Below, piece by piece: positions 34,514 through 46,559 of a stretch of 64,000 nucleotides of DNA. The number at the start of each line of letters is the position of its first letter. Position 1 is the first letter of the stretch. The translations under genes and the position numbers were made by a program. Under the pieces are notes generated by a model, which worked only from the letters and a program-made list of their open reading frames with translations, was not told where the DNA came from and ran no database searches. The stretch is from Talpa occidentalis (lineage: Eukaryota > Chordata > Mammalia > Eulipotyphla > Talpidae), in NCBI RefSeq assembly GCF_014898055.3, contig NW_023605305.1, forward strand, positions 111,758,734 through 111,822,733, read 5' to 3'.

Positions 34514-36409
34514 GTTTTAGAGGCGGGGTACCAAGAAGAGATTTAGCAGAAAGTTTCCAGGGTATGAATCGTGTGTGCTTTAAGAATGGGGATCAGAAAC
34601 ATCCAAACTTGTAAAATAGATCTTTGGAAAGATTCTTCACTTTAAAGACTGGGAGACACATCTATTTCCTAGGTGGTAGGAATTTTGCTTCATTACTTAT
34701 TTTCTATAACATTTTAAGGGGCGCATTAGTATCCCCATTTCACAGATTAGAAACCAGGCTCATAATGATTAAGTAAGCAGTCAGGGTTACACCCAGATCT
34801 GGTGGTACCCTTGTCAGGCTCCAGAGGCCCCTGGCTTCCTTGCTCCCCGGCTGCCTCCCACAGAGTGCCTTAAATAATGAACACTCGAAATGCATTTGGA
34901 AGGCACTTCTAATTGAAGAGACTCAATTTACGAAGATTAGATTTGCACACAATTTGGAGAACACATCCATCGCACAAAGCATTATGCAACAATATCAGGA
35001 TAAATAGCACAGATCCCATACAAAAAAGAGGAAAATAATAGAGGAAGTGTGGTTAATTAATGCAGTAGGAACCGAAACACGACAGAGCACAAGAACCCGC
35101 ATTCCCGGAATATGATACAATAAGCAGCTTCATTAGAAAGACAATTTATGTGGTAAGAGAGATAATAGCAAGAGAGAGGGAAATGTAAAAACAAATTAGC
35201 CTCGTAGAAAACACTGATTTGAAAATATTTTAAAGTGATGGATTGGTAAGAAATCTCTGTCATAAACATCCGCAGAACGCTTGCTTTTAGAGATCTTAAA
35301 AAATAGGTCAGCTTCTCCGGCGTGGATGGCTTTAGGTGTGATTTTCCTCTTCAGGGAAAGGAACCAGCTGGGTATGTTCAAAGGCTTGCTTCAGCTGGTG
35401 ATTCGAAGGTTCCACTTGCGGGTGCTTTCTATGACTGTCATTTTCTAAAGCTGGTTAACTCTGTGGCTTTCCACCCCGCCACCCCCCGCCCCCAAATTCC
35501 CTACAGGGCTTCAACTAAATAGAACCCCATTTGGACTCTTCTGTTGCTTCCTGGGCACCACATTTTAAAAGGGACATTGACCTGCTCTGCCTGAAGAGAA
35601 TGGAACCAAGACAAATGGTGGCGGTGGCTGGGAGATAAATCCCAACGCAATAGAGAAGACCCTGTCCCCGCCGTAGGAGCCCCTCACAATGGCACGGGCT
35701 GCTTTTGCAGTTTGCTCCCTGGATCAGATACTGAAGCAGGGGGTGTTTTAACAGCTTTCAAAGTTGCTCTGGAAAAGGTTTTGTTTCTTTTTTAAACTAA
35801 GATTCCTTTCAATTCCAACACCGTGTGATTGATTGATCATGTAACTAACTCTTCAATATGTGTCGCCCAATCAATAACTCCTTTTAGTTCTTTTGTCTTC
35901 AACATTAGCCAGTTCTCTTCCCACCGAAGGAAAAAAAAAAAGTAAAAAAAAAGTCATGGAAGACAAGATAGAATGACAATAGCAGTTAAAACACAGAGGT
36001 CTGATTGCCAGGCAGTGGTTCCACCCTCCTCGGCTGCAAAGCCAGTGGGGATGTTGTCCTCAAAGCGATGGCCTGAGGCCAGAGAGGATGATGGTGAGGG
36101 TGAGCCAGGGCGGTGCCTCTGCATGGTCCCTGGGCAGCGCCACCTGCAGGAGTAAGGGGCACTGAGGCCATGTACCCCTTCTAGGGTTCCCCATTTGTTT
36201 CATGGCACCTGTTCCCACCCAGACATGGGGTACCTCCTTGCTACACCCACACCACTGTCCTCAGTCCTCCCCACACCTTGCTCACTTCCCATGTGTCCTC
36301 GCTGTGCCGCCCCAGACTCACCTGCCATCTCCACCTGCATCCCTGCCATGTAGTGCAGTCCAGATTACCCTGTACAGCTAGCTTGGAGCCATCCTTCACC
36401 CCACTCCTT
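34514..36409. other. gene-free stretch, partly AT-rich and unique-looking
   Basis: 34720-34860 has weak MIR-like text ('CCCCATTTCACAGATTAGAAACCAGGCTCATAATGATTAAG'). 34860-35330 is AT-rich, lacks recognisable repeats and could be a conserved non-coding element, which one sequence cannot show. Purine-rich A-runs lie at 35925-35955. No gene. Confidence 0.45.
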
Positions 36410-36840
36410 ACATGTCTTGAGGGCTTCTCAGGGCTGCTGGGATAATGAATCTTGGTGCCAGCCCTACCTGTTACGGCATCTGTGTGTTCTTCTGCCTAAC
36501 TCGCAGTCCAGTCCTCACCCAGAGCTTTCTCCCCCAGTTCCATGATAGCCGCCTCCTGTCCACCCACCATAGGCTCTTTGCTCTTGTCTTCTCTCAGCCT
36601 TGGGGATGCTCCTCCCACCCCTTTGGCCTAGCAAAGGCCTGCCCATCCTCCTGATTCCAGGTCAATGGCGCTTCCTCATGGAGCCCACTCCTGCCCTTCC
36701 TGCTCTAATCAGGCATTCTAGGGTCCATGGTCGCATCTCCTTCCCATTTGCAGCTGGACCTTCACTCTTGTGATGATGTGATCCTCTCCTCGACTCTAGC
36801 TCTGGGAGGACAGGCGCTCTGCCTGGTGTGCTGTGCTTCT
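36410..36840 (+). mobile_element. L2 LINE 3'-end relic
   Basis: L2 3' pattern: 'CTCTTTGCTCTTGTCTTCTCTCAGCCTTGGGGATGCTCCTCCC', 'CTTCCTCATGGAGCCCACTCCTGCCCTTCC', 'CTCGACTCTAGCTCTGGGAGGACAGGCGCTCTGCCTGG'. A second, similar L2 fragment follows at about 37045-37345. Confidence 0.65.
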
Positions 36841-37044
36841 TGTGGCCTAAGAGCATTCTTGCTTTCTAGTCTTCTTGTAATGCAACCAAGGGTGGCGAGG
36901 GCATCTTTTCCCCTTGATTTTCACCAACAGTTTAACCTAGGCCTAAAACATGCTCTCTAGCAGGGATTTTTGAGTTGTAAGAGCATATTAAGCAGCCGGA
37001 GGGTGGAGACATCAGAAAATTTAGACAGGAAATACACTAGACGC

Positions 37045-37345
37045 CTCTCTCCTTGGCCTTTGCACATGTGTTCCTGCTGTCTGAAAAGCACTCCTTTGCC
37101 ACTGTCAAAACCTTTGTTTTTCAGCAGAAGCAGGCCCAGGAGACTTTCAGAAGCCATTGCTGACCTGCCCAAGCTGAGCTGCATCCCTCTCCCGTGAGCC
37201 ATCGGGACGAAGAGTCCACAAGTCACCTCTGCTGCGTGCACCACCCACCTCCCAGAGCTTTGTTTCTATGGTGACTTCCTTGCCAGGTTGGGAGCTCTGT
37301 AAGAGCAGGGCCCTTATCTTCTCAGCCCCCACGCTTTCCATGTTT
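37045..37345 (+). mobile_element. L2 LINE 3'-end relic
   Basis: 'CTTGGCCTTTGCACATGTGTTCCTGCTGTCTGAAAAGCACTCC' through 'GCCAGGTTGGGAGCTCTGTAAGAGCAGGGCCCTTATCTTCTCAGCCCC' matches the L2 3' order. It is close to the fragment at 36410, so these may be two insertions or one rearranged copy. Confidence 0.65.
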
Positions 37346-38868
37346 CTCTTGCTGCATTCGTCAGGACTTTGGATTGCAAGTTAAAGAAATCAACCGATCT
37401 CCTTACATAAGCAAAAGGGGCAGCAAGTTTGCTGTTGCTCGGCACGCACTGCCCACACTGTTCTTCCTCCCGCTTCTCAAGAACAGGGCAGTCATGTACG
37501 TCGGGTCTTTGTAGGGAATAAGCCAATAGATGCTGAACAGAAAGTGCCCCAAGAGGAAGGCAGGATAAAGGGGAGGTGGGAGAGGGAGGAGAGGAGGCGA
37601 TGCCCACCCTAGCTCAACTTCCTCAGGTGCCTTCGGGGCCATCAATATGGTTCCAAACTCCCAGGACTTAGAAGCTCCTGGCCTGTCTCTCTCCCTCGCA
37701 TTCTCCTCACCACACTATTTTCTTCCTCGGTCCTGTCAATTCACAGCCCTTGGGAATCTGAGCACCCCAGTTTCTGCAGCCCCACGATTGGGGCAGAGGA
37801 GCTGTTCCGGGAGCCCCTGGGGTGCTGGTCCCAGGTCCTGCAGAGTCAAGGACCACAGGGAATGTTATAGGACAGGGAGAGCTCTTTGTGTCTATATGTT
37901 GTCTGTCTGTATGTCCTTGTGTCTAACCGTCTTGACCTCCAGTGATTGACAAATTGGTATACATGGTGCCCATAGATGTTGGAAAAAAAAAAAAAAAAAA
38001 GAGTCTCCAGTTATGAGAAAAACAAAAAGTTATGGTTTGATTGTCAACATTGTGCTACTGAACTAAGCCGGTGCCTTCACAGAGATTGAATATTGTTGTT
38101 TCTGTTACTTTTCTGATATTTATGGCAAAGTTTCCCAGAAATCTAAATTCAAGTACAAATTTGGTAGCCTGTCATTTGACTGATGCAAGGAAATTTTGTG
38201 GAACCTCAGTAGAGCTCCTGAGACACTCCACGAAGTTTCTCCCTTTCCTCCTGGGAAGGCATTAGATGAATTTGTTCTATTTGGCTTTTACCTAATGAAG
38301 TAAAACTGGAAGGGAAGCATTGTCACTTGGGAAAATGGTAAAACTTTGGTATGTACAAAATGTTAACAGTAGTTTTCTAAAATGTGTATGAAAAAAACCT
38401 CTCAGTATCTGGTATGTATGTAAATTGTCAATGGTGCTTGTCACCTTGTAATATTGTATAATTCAATTGTTTCACATCTACAGAAATTGTTTCTGGAAAT
38501 ATAGGGAGAAAAGGTCTCAACAGATTCCTATTGATGGAACTGTTGAGAGTAAAAAACTTTCCTACAAAGGACTGAATAGACCTGGAAATACACCTGACAT
38601 TTACTAAGGTTTCTTTGACATAATACTGGTAATTTTTTATGCATTCTGTCCTGAATCCACAAAGTTTTTGTTTTGTTTTGTTTTGTTTTGTTTTGAGTAA
38701 CCAGGATCTGCAGCAAGGTTGCAATTTTTTCCAGCAAAGCTAACTTGTCACATTTTCTCTCCCCTTGATACCAACATGGCATACAAATAGTGGTAGTAAT
38801 TTCTGCTACTTATTTTAGAGTCTGTTTTTGCATAACTTCCATAGGGATTTGGTCTGTTTTAACAAAAA
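37346..38868. other. gene-free stretch; upstream limit of the retroviral relic uncertain
   Basis: Contains a poly-A run at about 37982-38000 and a (TTTTG)n run at 38665-38694. The sequence between 38000 and 38868 may already be internal sequence of the endogenous retrovirus whose 3' end lies at 40058, but I found no recognisable gag, pol or env frame and no matching 5' LTR. Confidence 0.4.
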
Positions 38869-39589
38869 TTGGACGTGAGTTTGATTGTGTGGCTTTGTGT
38901 GGAGTTCTTCCAAAAAGTTGAAAAAGAGCTGAACCAAGAAGAGGAGAACCTGTTTGCCTTGTTTGTAGGGTTCCAGAGACCTCCAAAGAAGGTGAGGAAG
39001 CTTGCCTCCATTGGCAGGACTGGACAACCCGGCCAACAAAAATGCCCTGGTACCCTCGAGAAGAGGAAAGCCCAGGTGGAGTCTGATGAGACCAACTTTA
39101 TACCTGAAGCCTACATCGACTGGATGCCACCGGTTCGCTCTGATCCTGTATGGAGTATTTCAACAAAGCCAGCTAAAAATTGCTGTTAGTTATTTCTGCC
39201 CTGTGATTTTATGCAAAAATAGGAAAAATGGTTTAAAAGTAGATTTAGTTTGCAAACTTTTGCTTTGCTGTTAAAAGTTTGGGATCAAGGTTGAGAAAAT
39301 TTGTGTTTTTACATCAGTTGAACCATTTTAAGATTTTTTTTCCTGTAATTTTTACATATCTGCTGTCTTTTTTGGCTAATGCCTCCAGATTTTTTTTTTG
39401 GCTTAAACTGATGAACTATTTTTCCTGGAGTGGAGGACTTTTGCTTTCCACAATGGACAAATACCTGGAGAGACTGGTTTTCTTTCACACTGGAACCTGA
39501 CAAAATGTTCATCTGAGACTGCATCCCAACCTCCATATATTCGATCTTCATCACCATGGAAATGGTGGCAAAAAGTGAAAGGGGGGAAT
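38869..39589 (+). mobile_element. endogenous retrovirus internal 3' fragment with polypurine tract
   Basis: The block AAAAAGTGAAAGGGGGGAAT (about 39570-39589), directly upstream of an LTR starting TGTTAGGGGG, is a textbook polypurine tract, the primer for plus-strand DNA in retroviruses. The G-rich form is like class I (gamma-type) elements. Upstream, a 106-codon frame (38869-39189) is unusually charged and Lys/Glu-rich. I do not recognise it as env, gag or any accessory protein, and it ends well before the tract. Either most of the provirus is deleted or the element was non-autonomous. Confidence 0.65.
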
Positions 39590-40058
39590 TGTTAGGGGGA
39601 GAAGGATGTCCCAAAGCTAATTCCATATAGGCTTTGTGGACTCCACCCCCACCCCAGGTCAAAGCCAAAGACACTGGGACTCCAAATCCCATCACCACCA
39701 AAGGGAAGGTGGCTGGGACCTGAGGGTGGGGTGAAGCAGCCAGGTGGATATAAAAGGCAGACACGTGGGCTTTGGAGGATCCCCCATTTTTGGCTCTCTG
39801 CCAGCTCGCAGCGTCCGGCCAGCTCTGAGAGTGACTTTGGGTTTCCAGGTCGTCGGATCGGGTAGGACGCATTAAAGACTTTATTTCCCTATTTTCTCCC
39901 TGAGTTGTACATTTTCCTTATTTCCTTTTCTCTTGTAAATAAACCTTTTATTAACCTTTTGTGTGTGTCTGTAGTGGAGTATTCATAAGTCCCTTGTAAG
40001 CGCGTGGGTGAGGACCCACAGCCAGGAACCCGTTCAATATCGGGGCTGCTCTATAACA
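39590..40058 (+). mobile_element. retroviral 3' LTR (469 bp)
   Basis: Begins TGTTAGGGGGAG and ends CTCTATAACA, so it has the canonical TG...CA termini. Inside are a TATA box (TATAAAAG, 39749-39756) and a polyadenylation signal (AATAAA, 39938-39943), giving a normal U3-R-U5 layout. The same LTR family occurs in reverse at 1300-1775. A polypurine tract abuts its left end. The LTR could act as a promoter or polyadenylation site reading rightward; nothing in the sequence shows that it does. Confidence 0.88.
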
Positions 40059-42369
40059 GGAAGACACCTCCTCTCTGCTGGCATCTCCTTCCCTCTTTTC
40101 TCAAGTTGTCCTTACTTTTAATTGCTCAATTTCTTTTCTTTGTTTTCCTAGTTAAAGGCTAACAAAGAATGAATTGGGTATTTCAGTCATTTGTGGTCAT
40201 CATTAATTTCATGGTCCTCTGCATTTATTAAGTCTTATTTCCTCTCCATAATCTCCTTCCCCCTGATATTTGTAAAAGCACATCTTATTCTCCCTAATTG
40301 CTTTGGCTGCTGGGATCTAATTCTGATTTTTTTGCCATTCTTCTCTGTTCCCAGGAAGCTTTAACGGATGCAGCATATTCTTGTTTAAATCTCTCCCTTT
40401 CTTCTCTAAGGCAGGAGTGCGTTTCTTCCTCTGCAGCTCTCTCTCCGGTCTTCGGGGAACTGGCACTGAGAGCCGTTCGCTTCTCCTGCTGAAGAAGGGC
40501 TGCACTGGCCTTCAATTATGAGTGCCCCCCCCCCCCTTTTGCTTCTCCCGGCTCTCCACTGCAGGTGTTTCTTCCCGGGGCTGTTTCACTGCTGGAACAG
40601 AAGGCTGTGCCTGGGGCAAGAGCAGAGGGAGGCTGTCAGACGGGCTACTCCTGTGCTGAAGCTAACAACTAAATAGATGCCTCTACCTTCTGGGGTCAGT
40701 GGTCACGGGTAATTAAGTGCTCATTACCAGTGTCAGTGACGCTCCCCTCCTGGGCTGTTGAGAGCAGATCTCAGTGTCTCTCTGACTGTTGTCTGTTCCT
40801 CCATTCTGAGCTGCAGACACCACCATTGTGGGTGTTACAGGGCAACCCCCATGTGAAAGGGGTCGACCATCGGCTCCCTGTGCATTTGGCTTATTCTTCT
40901 CCTTTAACATCTATTTCCTCTGCTGTGGCTTGTGGCCGCTCTCTCTCTCTTGTCCCAAACCTAATTCATTGTCATCACACTTCTTTGCAACCTAAACATA
41001 CGTTGGCTCCCATGGTTCCTGTTTCTAGTATGCCGATGCCTACATTACTCTAGAACTATCTCTGGCCTCCCTTCTCTCCCAGCCTCTGCAGGCTATAGTT
41101 CACCCCTTTGTGCCTTTGATGCACACCCCTTTCCCGTCACACGACGCCCTTGTTAGACTTTTTTGGATTGCAGTGGCCAACCCGTTCCCAGCCTCCTCTC
41201 TCAATAACCACTCTTGGCTTTCTGTTATCTACATCTCCCTAGGGCTGGAGGGAAGCTGAGGGAACCATCATTCTAGGAATGGAGCACAAGACTCAGGTTT
41301 CACCTAGTCAACACGATTCTGTTCCTGGCTGTGGTCTTCAGTTCAGGGGTGAGTGTGTGACCCCATTCAAGCTGATTAGGCTGGAGCGGACATTGATGAA
41401 GACCTTTGAGATGAAAGTCTTCCTTGCTCTTGTGAACATGTCATAAAATTTTCTTGCACTCTGTCCTCTCCTGTCTTGTAGGGAAGAGAGAAAAGCCATC
41501 TTTGTTGACTTTCTTGAACAGGCTCTACTCTGTAGCTTATGCAGGAATCTGCTGCCTGGAGGGAAAAATCGGTCTTTTCACACCCACTGATGACCAAGGA
41601 GCCAAATAAAAAATTTTAACAATAGAGACCCAGACTTTGCATCTCTGCAGGGCATATTTAAAAAGGACAGGATTTAATTCTGCCTTGCCTTCCTCTAGCA
41701 TCAGCCTATCTTTAAGTCAGGACAATTTAGAACTAGAGGCCCCTCCTGCCAAGAATAATTACATTCTTCATGTCAATGACTCACTGTTCCTACTGATACA
41801 AACCTAACTCAAACTTGTGTTTATTGGAACAGCTCTCACAGAGCGAAATCTGTTGGGCTGCTTCATGGGTTCAAATCCTCACTGTAACTACCAATAAACT
41901 TTGGTCTAACTATTGTTGACACCTTACTTCCAGTTAACACTCTTCTGAAAGAATTTCCCAAAGTAGGTCATGGGTGATGGTGCCCACTTTTGAGGCCACA
42001 TGGAAGAGCCCACCTGGTGATGCAGCCAATACAGAAGAAAGCAGAGCCGAGACAGAGGAAGACAGAGAGAGGTGCAGAGAGAGATCTGACTTTATTTGAG
42101 TTCATGGACCCAGCTGTGACCCATGTCTGACTCACGACTGTCCCTTTCTGACCCATACTTACACCTTTGTCATATAACCACACCTCACATTCTTTCCATC
42201 ACGAAGTTCCGCCTGCACGGCCTTGCAGACAGAGGCACAATCCAGGCCCTTGGAATGTTGCAGTGATCTTCCTAGTCCTCCAGGCGAGACCACTGCCGTT
42301 CTTTTCATACTGGTCTCCTGCCTTTACTCTTGCCCTTCCATGCCATTCTCCAGTCTCCAAAGGATCCTT
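40059..42369. other. gene-free stretch, possible degraded LTR material
   Basis: Sequence around 41640-42190 has LTR-like features (AATAAACTTTGG near 41892; GACTTTATTTGAGTTC near 42088 reading as a reverse-strand AATAAA; phrase GTCTGACTCAYGACTGTCCCTTYC occurring near 42125 and again near 43340). This is too diverged to call. Poly-C at about 40527-40537. No gene. Confidence 0.4.
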
Positions 42370-43125
42370 ATAAGAGCATGAGTAAGAATGCAGCTTTGCT
42401 GTTCAGAACCTTCTGGAGGCTCTCCACTCAACTCCAAATCCTTGCTGCCACCTGTAGTCCCTCCCTGACCTGCCTGTTCCCCTCTGATCCTCTCACTGGC
42501 TTTTAATTCCCAGCTCAGACCCGTGCAGCTGCTGTTCCCTCTCCCAGGAAGGCTCTTCCACCAGGTAGCTGCATGGCTTGTGCCCTCTTTCCTGGAGCAC
42601 CTGTTCCCCCTTACCTGTGCAGTTAAGCCTTCCCTGATCACACCTACCTGTCACTCTGCCTCCCCTCCCTTTGCCTTATTTTTTTTAGATTTATTTATTT
42701 ATGCATACAAGATCCAGGGTACAGGCCAGATGCATGGGAGGGTGAGAGGATTCACCAGAGACAGAGCGGGAGCAGAACAGGCAGACTGACTGAAATACAC
42801 TGCTGAGGGGAGCAGCGGGTGTGACAGGAGAGGTCTGCAGTGCCATGTGGGATTCTCGCCGGCCGGCCGGGATCAAACATGCGTTGCAGAGGCTGCCGTC
42901 AGCTTCACAGCACTGCACTCAACTGCCTGCACCACCAGGGGTGGCCCCTGCTTTATTTTTCTTAATAGCACACACCACTCCCTGAGAAATTATACATTTA
43001 TGCGGCTATTGTGTATTATCTGCATCTCCCCATTAGCATGTATAGGTTTATATCTCCTATGAGAAACTGATGCTATTTTGTTTGCTACTATATAGCCAGG
43101 TCTTGGAATAACAACAATCACATGA
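42370..43125 (+). mobile_element. L2 LINE 3'-end relic split by a SINE
   Basis: The left part has 'GAACCTTCTGGAGGCTCTCCACTCAACTCC..CTGCCACC..GTCCCTCCCTGACCTGCC', 'CCAGGAAGGCTCTTCCACC' and 'GTTAAGCCTTCCCTGATCACACC'. The right part resumes after the SINE with 'TTAATAGCACACACCACTCCCTGAGAAATTATACATTTATG' and 'GTATAGGTTTATATCTCC'. A single L2 3' end with a later SINE at 42684-42948 explains both. Confidence 0.75.
42684..42948 (-). mobile_element. tRNA-derived SINE inserted in L2
   Basis: Minus-strand copy with TTTATTTATTTATGCATACAAGA tail complement, CTGCTGAGGGGAGCAGCGGG body and CACCACCAGGGGTGGCCC head complement. The flanking duplication TGCCTTATTTTT / TGCTTTATTTTT (42672-42683 and 42949-42960) has one mismatch, so it is older than the copies at 3504 and 10401. 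Confidence 0.85.
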
Positions 43126-44886
43126 CAGGTATTTCTGTCTGTCGACTTACAGACAGAAAGAATGAATGAATGAATTAGCTAATCACTTCCCTATTTTGAG
43201 TAAGCCGTCTTTGATGGGCTTCACGCCACCTGTTGATGTATATAGTACAATGTCCAATTAATATTTGCTTTAAAAGTGGAGAAATTGACTCCATCAGCTT
43301 TAGTCAGATAGTCGATCAGTCTCACATAGTAACAATGTCTGACTCATGACTGTCCCTTCCGAGTCCCCAGCCATTGCCATATACAGTGACCTTTAGACTC
43401 ACATTGGATTTGCCAGATAAGCAGGACAAATCTTGCCCTACCCCCACGTCCATGATAGCACAAGAACAATGCAGGTCTGGCAGTTATGCAACAGAGGGGG
43501 GATGAGAGGTCACATTTCCTGCTTCCCAGCCCACAGCAATTTTCCCATCGGGTTTTTCTCAGTTTCTCATTTCTGTTTGCGAACCTGCTGCTTCCTAGGC
43601 CGGCATTCATCCACAGCTCTGGGGCTGTTATGAAATGCTGGCCCATGTGGTCTCTATTTATCTAACATTTCCAATTCCCTCTTCTCTGAAAGCCAATAAA
43701 ACTCTGAATTTTCCCCGCATGAGATTGTGGGCTCTTTGGGAAAGAGAAAAGCAAGCATACGACTCAGAGGAAATCAAATCTGCCTGGTGAGAGAAAATCT
43801 CCCCCCCCAAGTCAGCTCATGGTTGACATTCTTTGCAGCTGCCTCTCCCATGTTGGGGTGCCGACAACAGACGGAGCAGACGAGACCCCTGCGCTGAGAG
43901 GTGGTGATAACACTTGACAAAGAGCCCTCCCTTCTGTACCCCGCTCTTCTGGAGTGGGTTTTCCTTCCCAGCCATTCCCCATGGACCACATTAGCTCCCT
44001 TTTTAATTCCTTCCCCCTCGCTGCACACTCTGATGTTACCAGCCCCCAGTGGGTATGCGGAGACGTATTCAGTTTCACGTGTAATAGATAAAACAGCAGG
44101 GACTTCTAATCGGAAAATGTTTTCCAGGCAGCAAAAGGCTACAGAAAACTGCAAAGATGCCAGCTCGGTTCACGGTTTATTAATACGTACTTGGCACTGG
44201 TTTGGCACCGACCACCCTATCTCCCATGGAGCTCGAGGGGGTTCAGTTATATGTTTACAAGACACAGGTCACCAGGAAAGGAGGCTTTGGATGCAGCCCC
44301 CTTTCCAGGAAACTTCTGGAGAGTTCTTTTGTGTTGTTTTCAAAACAGCTTTTTCAGATGTAGCATCCTTGTACGAAGAATAGCTCCTCTTTAATGTAGG
44401 CAATTTGATGAGTTTGGACATGAGTTGGGACAAAAGGCCCCTGACACTGTGTCCACCAAAGCAACACCTGCTGGAGTTTTCTGTATCCCTGTTTGTTATG
44501 CCATATGAACACTTAACATGATGATCTGGCCATTACTGAAAATAGTAGGGAGGTGCTCGAAAGTTATAAACAGAACCACCACAGGGTCCTGCGATCCCAC
44601 CTCTGGGTCAGCACTCAAAGGAAAAGAGGTCACCATCACAGCCATCCTGCACACTTGTGTTTATCACAGCGTCATCCACAATGGCTGAGCCAGAGAAACA
44701 CCTGTGTGCCCAGCAGTGGACGCTGGATAAAGAAAATTTGGTATCTGTAAACAATGGAATGTCATTAAAGCACAGAAAAGAACATGTATGGGCCTCAAGT
44801 GAAATCAAACCAGAGAATGAAATAAATCAGACAGAAAAACGTAGTCACTGTGTGATCTCACATATGTGTGAAATCAAGTTATCGCC
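43126..44886. other. gene-free stretch
   Basis: Frames up to 160 codons (43901-44383, +) have no recognisable domain. 44040-44180 is unique-looking and AT-balanced, a candidate conserved non-coding segment by appearance only. A poly-C run is at about 43801-43808. Confidence 0.45.
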
Positions 44887-45097
44887 AGCCACTGTGGCAT
44901 GAGTCCAATCCTTGACCAAGGAGCTACCCACATGGTACAGCAGACCTCCCCTGTCCCCCTGCTGCTCCCCTCAGCAGTGTATTTCAGTAGATCCACCTGT
45001 TTTGCTCCCCACTCTGTCTCTGGTGAACCCTCTCACCCCCCTGTGCCTCTGGTCTATACCCCAGTTCTTATATGCATAAATAAAAATAAATCTTTAA
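44887..45097 (+). mobile_element. 5'-truncated tRNA-derived SINE
   Basis: Plus-strand copy that lacks the first half of the tRNA-like head. It starts near a degenerate B-box ('GAGTCCAATCCTTGACC'), then has the body CTGCTGCTCCCCTCAGCAGTG, the block CTCTGTCTCTGGTGAACCC, and the tail ATGCATAAATAAAAATAAATCTTTAAAAA. Diverged, with no clean target duplication found. Confidence 0.8.
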
Positions 45098-45639
45098 AAA
45101 TATTATATGTCATAATATGTATGACATATGCCTGTTATATGTTGATAAATCTGGGGCAAAAGAACACCTACCAGGGGGTCACTGGAGGCATTGCTTTCCA
45201 GCAGGTCCCAGAACTTATTCATCTGGCATAACTGAAACTTCATGCCCATCAGCGGCCCCCATCTCCCCTGCCCCAGCCCCCGAGGACATACCACATATCT
45301 GCTCCCGTGAGCCTGACCAGCTGATGTCCCTGGGAGCAGATGACGCCAAACTCCTCCTGCTGTGATCCAGCACAATGTCCACCACATTCACCTGTTGTTG
45401 AAAAGAACAGGCTGGGCTCCTCCAAGACAGAGCATTGTTCCAGTGCATGCAAACACCACCTTTTCTTTATCCATCTGCCTGTGACAGTTTCACGTCTGGG
45501 AGGCCGTGACGAATGTGTCCCTGCACTCACCTGGGGCGAGCTCTGCCGTGAGGCCCAGTGCCTTGAAGTAGGGCCTCTTCAGTGCTCAGCGTCACAGCAG
45601 CTTGGTGTAAAGGCAGGAGGACGTGGAGAAGGATCTCTA
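45098..45639. other. gene-free stretch at the start of the GC-rich zone
   Basis: No repeat named with confidence. The 45520-45640 part may be weakly related to 47150-47240, extending the LTR-like pair described at 45640 and 47245. Confidence 0.35.
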
Positions 45640-46075
45640 CGATCTAAGCAGATGGGGTGAGAAGTCCTGGAGCTCTTGGTGGCTTTTGCAGGCTTTTATT
45701 AGGCTTTACCAGGTACACAGCAGGCAGGGGTACTGGGGGGCCGGGAGGCTGGCAGGCCTCCCAGCCCCCACCAAGTCTTCACTCTGTCTGGGCTCCCTGG
45801 GCTTCTCTCACATTCTCTCTGCTTCTCCGCTCTCTGCTCTCCTGGCGTCGCCGTGAGGCCACCCTTATAAGCCCAGTCTCTCAGCCCAGGTGTACCCACT
45901 TACGCATGCTCGCACCCCACTCCAGGTGCCCGCCATCAGGCATGCATTCAGGACCGCAGGCTCCATCATCAATCCTAATGGCGGGAGGGCAGAAAAGCCT
46001 GATACTTTTTATTTACCCTACACTTGGGTAAGGCCCTCTGGCCCGCCCCAGGCACACAGTGGTGGTGTTTTAAAA
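45640..46075 (-). repeat. LTR-like segment, copy 1
   Basis: Related to 47245-47705 in the same orientation, sharing 'GCAGATGG..TCCTGGAGCYCTYGGTGG', 'CCTCCCAGCCCCC', 'CTCTGGGCTC', 'CTCAGGTGTRCMCACTTAYGCATGCTCRC' and 'CTCCAGGTG'. Read on the minus strand it has a TATA-like box (TTATAAG at 45865-45871) and, about 165 bp downstream, AATAAA (TTTATT on + at 45695-45700). This spacing is typical of a retroviral LTR. Family unknown and different from the 39590 LTR. Confidence 0.5.
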
Positions 46076-46559
46076 GGCTGTCAATTCTTTGATCCAGTTT
46101 GCACCGAGGTGAGGTCCAGCTCCCTCCCTAATCAGGACCTCAGGCATCAATGCTGTGGGTCTCCTGGGGCTTGGTCGCAGCAGTGGGGCTGCTGCACCTC
46201 TTTTCTCGGGGCCCTGGCTCTCTGGTGGCCCTCCCTGAACCCTCTCTCAGAAGGCGCCCCACAGCGTGAGGAGCAGCCACATGGGGCCCAGCAGAGGACA
46301 GCCCAGGCTGCCCAGGGCAGCATCTTGCCTTCCAGACAAATCCGGTGGTGTTATGTGCCTCCTGCAGGCCCCTTCCCATGGCGTCCACTTCAGCCACTGG
46401 ATCCTCAGGGGGGAGGACGCGACTGACGTGTCTGGACAGGAAGAGCTGAGCCCAGAGATTCTAGGAGCATAATGACACGGTGGCGGTTTCACGCCACCAC
46501 ATTTGTGTGGTTAGTTGTGTATGCCCAGTGCAGGAGCCTCCCAGGCCGCCGGCCTCACC

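Noticed and set aside
37860..37990. TGTCTATATGTTGTCTGTCTGTATGTCC as a retroviral leader after a missing 5' LTR
   Set aside because: No LTR end or primer-binding site precedes it, so the resemblance to ERV leaders is too weak to extend the provirus this far.
39309..39872. 187-codon frame on the minus strand
   Set aside because: It runs antisense through the retroviral 3' end and LTR. It is a shadow of LTR sequence that lacks stops by chance.
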